Positions 6,754 through 12,090 of a stretch of 12,090 nt of DNA are shown here, in pieces. The notes below the pieces were generated by a model that saw only the letters and a program-made list of their open reading frames with translations, had not been told where the DNA came from and did not search any database. Each line of letters starts with the position of its first letter. The first letter of the stretch is position 1. Source of the stretch: CAZWUZ01 sp964637655 [NCBI: uncultured bacterium]. Its GTDB lineage: Bacteria; DAOPZR01. The stretch covers positions 1-12,090 of the forward strand of contig CAZWUZ010000033.1 of assembly GCA_964637655.1 (NCBI GenBank). The letters are read 5' to 3'. The translations under genes and the position numbers were made by a program.

Positions 6754-8616
6754 ATGGCGGCAGCACCCCTCATCCTCGACGCGGAGTCGGCAGCCGCTGC
6801 CCGGACCCGGGCGGCGGCGGAGTGGCAGTGTGCTCCGGACGAACTGACGGTGCAGGAAGTGCTGGCGCCGCGCGCGGGCCTGCTCGGTTTCGGCCGGCGG
6901 CCGGGGCGCTACCGGGTGCGCCGGCGCGACCCGCGGACTGACCGGCTCGACCGCCAGCTGCAGGCGGCGCTGACGGCGGGGGAACAGCTCGACGGCAGCT
7001 TTACCGTCGCCTGGCAGGACGGGCAGGCGGTGCTCACCGTGCAGGCGCCCGGCAGCGCGGGACGCGCGGTGACGGAAGCGGACATGCTGGCGCGCCTGCG
7101 CACCCTGCAGTTTCCCGTCGCCACGCTCGATTCCGCCCTGCTGCAGGCCGCGCTGGCACAGCCCGGCACGCCGGTCACGCTCGGGGCCTGGCCGGCCGGC
7201 GAGCGCCACGATGCCTATGTCAAGCTCAACGTCAGCGGCGACCGCATGGAGGCGCATGTGCAGGTCTTCCCGCCGCGCCACGGCGGGGCCATGCTTACCG
7301 TCGACGACATCATCGCGGCGCTGGCGCAGCAGGGGATCGTCAGCGGCCTGCGCGCGGACAACCTCCGTTCCTATCTCTCGCTCGGCGCCTTCGATGCGCC
7401 CATCCTCGCCGCCGCCGGGCGGCCGCCGCGCCACGGGCGCGACGCGCGCCTGCGCTACCTGTTCAAGACCACGCGCAGCATCGAACTGAAAGAGGACGAC
7501 AAGGGGCGCGTCGATTACCACGAACTGGGTCTGATCCAGAGCGTGACGCAGGGGAGCGTGGTGGCGGAAAAGGTGCCGGCGGAACCCGGGGAGGATGGCG
7601 AGGACATTTACGGGAAGCGCCTGCCCGCGCGCGCCGGGCAGGACCTCGTTCTGCATGCGGGGCGCAACACGCAGGCCAGTGCTGACGGGGAGCGCCTGCT
7701 CGCGGCCATTGACGGCGGGGTTACGCTGGTTGGCAGCAGCGTCTGCGTCGAACCGGTGCATCGCGTCGACGGCGATGTGTCATTCGCCACCGGCAACATC
7801 GATTTCGCCGGGACGGTCGAGATTCTCGGGCGGGTACCCGACGGGTTCACGGTGCGGGCCCGCGGCGACGTCGTGGTGGCAAAAACCGTCGAGGCGGCGA
7901 CCATCGAGGCGGCCGGCAACATCGTCGTGCGCGGCGGCGTGCTCGGGCGCGGGCAGGGCCTGCTGACCGCGGGGGGTGACCTCATCGTCAAGTTCGCGGA
8001 AAACGCGCGTCTGCAGGCGGGGGGGCGCATCGTCGCGGAACAGGTGATGCATTCGCACTGCGTCTGCGAGAAGCACCTCGTGCTCGGCGGGCGGCGTGGC
8101 GCCCTCATCGGCGGCAGCAGCGTGGCGGGCGGGGCGATCGAGTGTCGGGAACTCGGCGTGGTCGGCGAGACCAGAACGCTGGTGCAGGCGGGCGTGCCCC
8201 CGCGCGTGCTGCAGGCCTACGCGCAGCTCAATGCGCGGCTGCGCGAGCTGCGCGAGCAGCTGGCAAAGATCGAGACGACGCTGCAGGCCCTGCTGCGCGC
8301 GAAGGAGGACGGGACCCTGACCGTGGCGCAGGCGGCGCAGGAGGCGCCCGTGCAGGCGCTGGCGGAGCGCACCCGCGGGCAGCTGGCCGCGCTGCAGCAG
8401 GAGGAGGAGCAGCTGCAGCGCTACACCGAGCATCACCCGGCGGCAGCAGTGCATGTGCGCGAGCGCGCCTTCAAGGGGGTGATGCTGGTCATCGGCGCGG
8501 CGCGCAAGACGCTGACCAACGACTACCGGTTTACCACCTTCCGCAACCGCAACGGCGACATGTCTTTCACCCCCTACGAGGGCATCCCCGCCGACGACGG
8601 CAAGTCCCTGCGATGA
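6754..8616 (+). CDS. FapA/DUF342 family protein with N-terminal Jag-N-like domain
   Basis: A 620-residue FapA (DUF342) protein. Residues about 8-55 resemble the Jag-N domain of KhpB/Jag (ARTRAAAEW...VQEVLAPRAGLLGFGRRPG). A FapA N-terminal region follows at about 65-235. The conserved DUF342 core starts near residue 237 (KTTRSIELKEDDKGRVDYHEL) and continues with GEDGEDIYGKRLPA, INGG-like AAIDGGV, VDGDVSFATGNIDF, and repeated Gly-rich strands (GNIVVRGGV, GGDLIVKFAENA, GGRRGALIGG) that suggest a β-solenoid. Residues about 490-560 are a Gln/Leu/Glu-rich coiled coil, then a short β-rich end. There is no signal peptide or membrane segment, so it is probably cytoplasmic. The family is poorly understood; members have been linked to flagellar assembly, polarity and glucose signalling. 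No Shine-Dalgarno sequence is evident. The stop overlaps the next start (ATGA). Confidence 0.92.
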   Translation: MAAAPLILDAESAAAARTRAAAEWQCAPDELTVQEVLAPRAGLLGFGRRPGRYRVRRRDPRTDRLDRQLQAALTAGEQLDGSFTVAWQDGQAVLTVQAPGSAGRAVTEADMLARLRTLQFPVATLDSALLQAALAQPGTPVTLGAWPAGERHDAYVKLNVSGDRMEAHVQVFPPRHGGAMLTVDDIIAALAQQGIVSGLRADNLRSYLSLGAFDAPILAAAGRPPRHGRDARLRYLFKTTRSIELKEDDKGRVDYHELGLIQSVTQGSVVAEKVPAEPGEDGEDIYGKRLPARAGQDLVLHAGRNTQASADGERLLAAIDGGVTLVGSSVCVEPVHRVDGDVSFATGNIDFAGTVEILGRVPDGFTVRARGDVVVAKTVEAATIEAAGNIVVRGGVLGRGQGLLTAGGDLIVKFAENARLQAGGRIVAEQVMHSHCVCEKHLVLGGRRGALIGGSSVAGGAIECRELGVVGETRTLVQAGVPPRVLQAYAQLNARLRELREQLAKIETTLQALLRAKEDGTLTVAQAAQEAPVQALAERTRGQLAALQQEEEQLQRYTEHHPAAAVHVRERAFKGVMLVIGAARKTLTNDYRFTTFRNRNGDMSFTPYEGIPADDGKSLR

Positions 8617-9752
8617 CCCTGCGCGTGGCAGTTGACGCGTCCGCGCTGGCCGGGGAGCGCAGCGGGGTCGGGCGCTACCTCGGGCACCTGCTCGCCCATG
8701 CCGGCGGGCAGGGGTGCAGCTTCGCGCTGATTGCCGGGCGCGGCATCTTTCCCGCGGCGCGCCGCCGGCGGCGCGCGGAAGTGTTGCAGGCCTGCGGGCG
8801 GTTCGGACATGCGGTGGTGCCGCTCCTCCCGCATCGTCCGCGCCTGCTGATGGACCCGCTTTACGAGCGGCAGGTGCTGCCGCGCCTGCTGCAGCGCCTG
8901 CAGGCGCGCGTCTTTTTTGCCCCCAACTACCTTCTGCCGCAGCATCTTCCCGCCGGCGTGCGCGGCATTATCACCGTCCATGACCTTGCCTTCCTGCGCC
9001 ACCCGGAACTGGTGCCGCCGGACCGGCGGCAGCTGCTCGTGCGGGAACTGAAACACAGCTGTGACCGCGCGGCGGGTATCGTCTGCGTGTCGCAGGAAAC
9101 GTGTGCCGATCTGGTTGAACTGCTTGGCGTGCCGCCGGACAAGGTGCGGGTCATCTATGAGGGGACGACGGTGCCGGCGGTGCAGGAGGCCGCGGCGGAA
9201 CGCGCCGTGCTGCGCCGCCACGGCATCCTCGAACCGTATATCCTGTTTCTCGGCAATCTCGAACCGCGCAAGAACCTCGTGCGCCTCGTGCGCGCCTTCT
9301 ACCAGTTTGCCGAACCCATCCAGCTGGTGCTGGCCGGGTCGCAGGCCCGGGCCTACCCGGAACTGCGGCGCGAACTGCAGGGGAAGAAGAACATCGTGCT
9401 GACCGGCTACCTTGATGACCGCAGCGCGGCGGCCCTGCTGCGCCGCGCCCTCTTCCTCGCCTATCCGAGCGTCTACGAGGGGTTCGGCCTCGTGCCGCTC
9501 GAAGCGATGGCCTGCGGCTGTCCCGTGCTCGCCGGGCGCGGCGGGGCGCTCCCCGAGGTGCTGGGCGAGGCCGCCGAGTGGATCGACCCGCTTGCTACCG
9601 ACGACATTGTGCGCGGGCTCGAACGGCTCTGGTTCGAGGATGCCTGGCGTGACGAACTGGTGCGGCGCGGGGCGCAGCAGGCGGCGCGCTACACCTGGCG
9701 GGCGGCGGCGGAACAGACCCTCGCTTTTTTCCGCGACGTGGCGGCGGCCTGA
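8613..9752 (+). CDS. Family 4 glycosyltransferase
   Basis: Predicted GT-B fold, retaining glycosyltransferase of 379 residues that transfers a sugar from a nucleotide donor, probably to a lipid-linked glycan or LPS at the inner face of the cytoplasmic membrane. The N-terminus (RVAVDASALAGERSGVGRYL) is typical of mannosyltransferase-like family 4 enzymes that begin with a DAR/DAS...TGVGRY motif. Further motifs are ITVHDLAFLRHPEL, VCVSQETCADL, ILFLGNLEPRKNLVRLV, and EGFGLVPLEAMACGCPVL with the family E-x7-E pair at Glu289 and Glu297. The start is fixed by the ATGA overlap with fapA and the motif at the very N-terminus; the frame is open upstream but is noise there. There is no good Shine-Dalgarno sequence, so it may depend on coupling to fapA. 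Donor and acceptor cannot be read from sequence. Confidence 0.93.
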   Translation: MTLRVAVDASALAGERSGVGRYLGHLLAHAGGQGCSFALIAGRGIFPAARRRRRAEVLQACGRFGHAVVPLLPHRPRLLMDPLYERQVLPRLLQRLQARVFFAPNYLLPQHLPAGVRGIITVHDLAFLRHPELVPPDRRQLLVRELKHSCDRAAGIVCVSQETCADLVELLGVPPDKVRVIYEGTTVPAVQEAAAERAVLRRHGILEPYILFLGNLEPRKNLVRLVRAFYQFAEPIQLVLAGSQARAYPELRRELQGKKNIVLTGYLDDRSAAALLRRALFLAYPSVYEGFGLVPLEAMACGCPVLAGRGGALPEVLGEAAEWIDPLATDDIVRGLERLWFEDAWRDELVRRGAQQAARYTWRAAAEQTLAFFRDVAAA

Positions 9753-9753
9753 C

Positions 9754-10932
9754 ATGCGTGTTGCCATCCTGCATCCGCTGCTCGAACGCACCGGCGGCTC
9801 CGAGGCGGTTGCCTACTGGCTCTGCTTCGGGCTTGACCGCGCCGGACATCAGGTGACGCTCTACACCGACCGTGTCGGCGGCAAATGGGGTCGCGATATC
9901 GAACATGTGTCGCTGCGCCTCGGCGCGGCTGGCGACCAACCCGGCGCCTGGCGGCGTGCGGGTGCGTACTTCGCCAATGAACTTGGCGGCTACGATGCGG
10001 TGCTCTGCCATAATTACCCGACGCACCTCTGGTATGCCGCCGCGCGGGAAATCAATCCGGCGCTCCCCCCCGCGCTGCTCTGGTTGCAGGAACCGCCCCG
10101 CCACCTCTACTACGAACAGCTGCATGAGCATGTCCCCGACGGGTTTTATACCCGCGCCCCGCTGTGGGTGCGCCTCGGTCTGCCCAACCCTGCCGACTTC
10201 TTCCAGAAGCGCGCGCCGCAGCGGCGGGAACAGCTGCGCGCGCTCGACCGCGCGGCGTATGACGCCCTGGCGGGGGTGCTGGTCAGCAGCGACTATATCG
10301 GCGGCTGGGTGCAGCGGCTCTACGGATGTACCGCGGAGAAGGTGCTGCTCGGTACCCGCTTCGCCGTCAGGGAGCATCTCGCGGCGGAGCGCAACCGCTA
10401 CGTGCTCTGCGTCACGCGCCTCGAACTGCTCAAGAATGTCGAGACGCTGCTGCGCGCGCTGCCGCGCGTGCTGCAGGCGGTGCCGGCGGTATCGCTCGTC
10501 GTCGTTGGCGAGGGTGATGATGCCCGCCGCCTGCGCTGGCTGCGTGGGCAACTCGGGCTGCAGGGAAAGGTGCTGTTCCGCGGCCTGGTCAGTCCCGAGG
10601 AACTCATCTGGCTCTACCGCCGGGCCGCGGTCTTCGCGTTCCTGCCGCTGACGGAGCCGTACGGCCTGGTCAACCTCGAAGCGATGGCCTGCGGCTGCCC
10701 GGTGCTGACCAGTGACCAGGGGGGGCCGGCGGAGACGGTGGGGGACGCGGAGGGGATGCGGGTCGAACCGCTCGACGTGGAGGCGGTGGCGACGGCGCTC
10801 ATTACGCTGCTCAACAACGGCGACCGCCGCCAGCAACTTGGCGGAGGGGGGAGGGCGAAGGCTGAGGCGTGGCGCTTCGACCGTACCGTCGCGGATATCG
10901 CCGCGCGCCTCGCGCGCCTCGCCGGGCAGTGA
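9754..10932 (+). CDS. Family 4 glycosyltransferase
   Basis: A second GT-B fold, family 4 glycosyltransferase, 392 residues. The N-terminal Rossmann domain opens with RVAILHPLLERTGGSEAV, where the GG motif and following Ser/Glu are usual for nucleotide-sugar GT4 enzymes. The C-terminal domain has LCVTRLELLKNVETLL, VVVGEGDD, LFRGLVSPEELIWLY, and EPYGLVNLEAMACGCPVL with the E-x7-E pair at Glu301 and Glu309, then GGPAETVGD. The start lies 1 nt after the preceding stop. The stop overlaps the next start (TGATG). It is only distantly like its neighbour: both share the LEAMACGCPVL element but differ in the N-terminal domain, so they probably use different acceptors or carry out successive transfers. 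It has no predicted membrane segment. Sugar specificity is unknown. Confidence 0.93.
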   Translation: MRVAILHPLLERTGGSEAVAYWLCFGLDRAGHQVTLYTDRVGGKWGRDIEHVSLRLGAAGDQPGAWRRAGAYFANELGGYDAVLCHNYPTHLWYAAAREINPALPPALLWLQEPPRHLYYEQLHEHVPDGFYTRAPLWVRLGLPNPADFFQKRAPQRREQLRALDRAAYDALAGVLVSSDYIGGWVQRLYGCTAEKVLLGTRFAVREHLAAERNRYVLCVTRLELLKNVETLLRALPRVLQAVPAVSLVVVGEGDDARRLRWLRGQLGLQGKVLFRGLVSPEELIWLYRRAAVFAFLPLTEPYGLVNLEAMACGCPVLTSDQGGPAETVGDAEGMRVEPLDVEAVATALITLLNNGDRRQQLGGGGRAKAEAWRFDRTVADIAARLARLAGQ

Positions 10933-12090
10933 TGCGTCCGCACCTGCTGCCGCTCGGCGCCCTGCTGCTGCTGGCGCTGCTGCTCACTGCGCCGCTGGCG
11001 GCGAATCTCGATGCGCTGCTGCCGGGACCGCATGGCGACTCGTTCTTCCACCTCTGGAATTTCTGGTGGCTGCGCACCGCGCTGCAGGAGGGGCTTGACC
11101 CGCTCTTCTGCCCGTACGTGCTCCACCCGACGGGGTGCGAACTGGCGCTGCACTCGTTCACCTTCACCAACAGCTGTCTCTCGCTGCTGCTCTCCGGCTG
11201 GCTGTCGCTTCCCGCGACGTACAACGTCATCATCATCCTGCAGTTCATTGCCGGCGGCGGGGCGATGTATGCGCTGGGCTGGTCGCTGACCGCGTCGCGG
11301 GCCGGCGCCTTCGTGGCTGCGTGCGCCTGGACCTTCGCGCCGTACCATTACCAGCATCTCTGCCGCCCCGATGTCGCCGGCTACGTGACGATGCCGCTGA
11401 CGATTCTCTACCTGCTGCGCGTCTGGCGACGTCCGCGCCTCATCGACGGCCTTGCTTTCGGGGCGTTTTTTGCCGTCACGGCGTACAGCACGGTCTACTA
11501 TCTGTTCAGCCAGACGTTCCTGATTGCGGTTATCGGGCTGTGCCTGCTGCTGGGGGGGCGCACCCGCGTCATCAATCCCGCCGCGCTGCGCGCTTTTCTT
11601 GCCGGGACGCTGCTCGCGACACTGCTGCTCCTCCCGTCGCTGCTGCCGATGCTCGCCCTGCGGCAGCGTGCGGCGTTCGGGGCCACCTCGCTGCATGTGC
11701 ACGCGCTGATTTCCGCCGACCCGGCGGCGCTGTTCACCCCGCCGCCGCATCACCCGCTGTGGGGCGCGCTGTTCGCGGACGCGTACGCGCGGTTTACCGG
11801 GACGGAACCGGTGGTGTACCTCGGCTGGGTGCTGGTACCGCTGGCGCTCTTCGGGCTGGCGCAGATGCCGCGCCGCACGCGCTGGTTGTGGCTGTGCGTG
11901 GCGGTGGGATTTCTCATCCTTGCGCTGGGGCCGCTGCTGCACTGGCGCGGGACGTTCGTCTGGCCCGACGCCGCGGTGAAGAACATCCCGCTCCCCTACC
12001 TGGCACTGTACGAATGGTTTCCGCCCATCCGCAGCGCGCGCGCCCCGTCGCGCTTGATCGTCGTCACGCGGCTCGCGCTGTGCGTCGCGG
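10932..12090 (+). CDS. Polytopic GT-C-like membrane glycosyltransferase (3' partial)
   Basis: The frame is open from the ATG at 10932 to the right edge (386 codons, no stop). The product is a very hydrophobic integral membrane protein with an N-terminal anchor (LGALLLLALLLTAPLA) and several more membrane segments, for example near residues 72-90, 96-116, 121-137, 148-163, 170-203 and 215-240. The first loop has GDSFFHLWNFWWL, with Asp36 and a cluster of aromatic residues, then a GLDPLFCPYVLHPTGCEL segment. This pattern recurs in uncharacterised GT-C/YfhO-like proteins, which transfer sugars from lipid-phosphate donors outside the cytoplasmic membrane; the first-loop acidic residue is often catalytic. 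The IRSARAPSRLI segment near the right edge is also typical of that group. It overlaps the preceding glycosyltransferase by one base (TGATG). The exact family is not certain. Confidence 0.8.
   Translation, partial: MRPHLLPLGALLLLALLLTAPLAANLDALLPGPHGDSFFHLWNFWWLRTALQEGLDPLFCPYVLHPTGCELALHSFTFTNSCLSLLLSGWLSLPATYNVIIILQFIAGGGAMYALGWSLTASRAGAFVAACAWTFAPYHYQHLCRPDVAGYVTMPLTILYLLRVWRRPRLIDGLAFGAFFAVTAYSTVYYLFSQTFLIAVIGLCLLLGGRTRVINPAALRAFLAGTLLATLLLLPSLLPMLALRQRAAFGATSLHVHALISADPAALFTPPPHHPLWGALFADAYARFTGTEPVVYLGWVLVPLALFGLAQMPRRTRWLWLCVAVGFLILALGPLLHWRGTFVWPDAAVKNIPLPYLALYEWFPPIRSARAPSRLIVVTRLALCVA

Noticed and set aside
5378-6766. A 462-codon open frame on the minus strand opposite the SH3-TPR gene
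   Set aside because: It has the same antisense, GC-driven open frame character, with low-complexity Arg/Leu/Ala content and no domain; the plus-strand gene has a signal peptide and a Shine-Dalgarno sequence.
8142-8612. Upstream extension of the first GT4 gene into fapA
   Set aside because: The extension is Ala/Gly/Arg-rich noise from another frame of fapA, whereas the GT4 fold begins exactly at the ATG at 8613.
9498-10700. A nearly identical stretch of over 20 bases in the two GT4 genes (near 9498 and 10675)
   Set aside because: It encodes the shared LEAMACGCPV element of the family 4 active site. The flanks diverge, so it reflects motif conservation and codon bias, not a repeat or mobile element.
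1-12090. A defence system, phage, CRISPR, insertion sequence or RNA gene
   Set aside because: I looked for repeats, integrase or transposase motifs and tRNA-like folds by eye and found none. Nearly all the sequence is accounted for by envelope genes.

Overview
This is a GC-rich, fully coding stretch of a Gram-negative (diderm, LPS-making) bacterial chromosome. Every gene is on the + strand and the genes are nearly end to end: most junctions are overlaps or gaps of under 10 nt, and the only gap of note is 70 nt, between the first two genes. The layout suggests one long operon, or at least one transcriptional block, for building the outer membrane and its surface glycans.

Left part (2-4776): the whole β-barrel of BamA (its POTRA domains lie off the left edge), an OmpH/Skp-type periplasmic chaperone, LpxD, a fused LpxC-FabZ protein, and LpxA. 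This is the widespread bamA-skp-lpxD-fabZ-lpxA order, with lpxC fused to fabZ. The lpxB that follows lpxA in enterobacteria is absent. The three Lpx enzymes and the FabZ domain keep the expected catalytic residues, so early lipid A synthesis (acylation, deacetylation, second acylation) and the supply of unsaturated acyl-ACP look intact.

Middle part (4773-8616): a family 2 glycosyltransferase of the WaaE/KdtX type with a C-terminal helical, TPR-like tail; an exported protein with two tandem bacterial SH3-like repeats followed by TPRs; and a 620-residue FapA/DUF342 protein with an N-terminal Jag-N-like domain. The role of the last two in an LPS operon is not established. They are the least understood part of the window.

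Right part (8613-12090): two GT-B fold family 4 glycosyltransferases and the first 386 codons of a polytopic, GT-C-like membrane protein that runs off the right edge.

Taxonomy: an LpxC-FabZ fusion is known from Bacteroidota/Chlorobiota and from PVC-related lineages (for example Lentisphaerota, Verrucomicrobiota, Omnitrophota). The high GC content, the dense operon and the mix with FapA, TPR and GT-C proteins make a PVC-like or candidate-phylum bacterium my best guess, with low confidence. I see no tRNA, rRNA, CRISPR array, insertion sequence, prophage gene or defence system. The content reads as core envelope biogenesis plus a lineage-specific extension.
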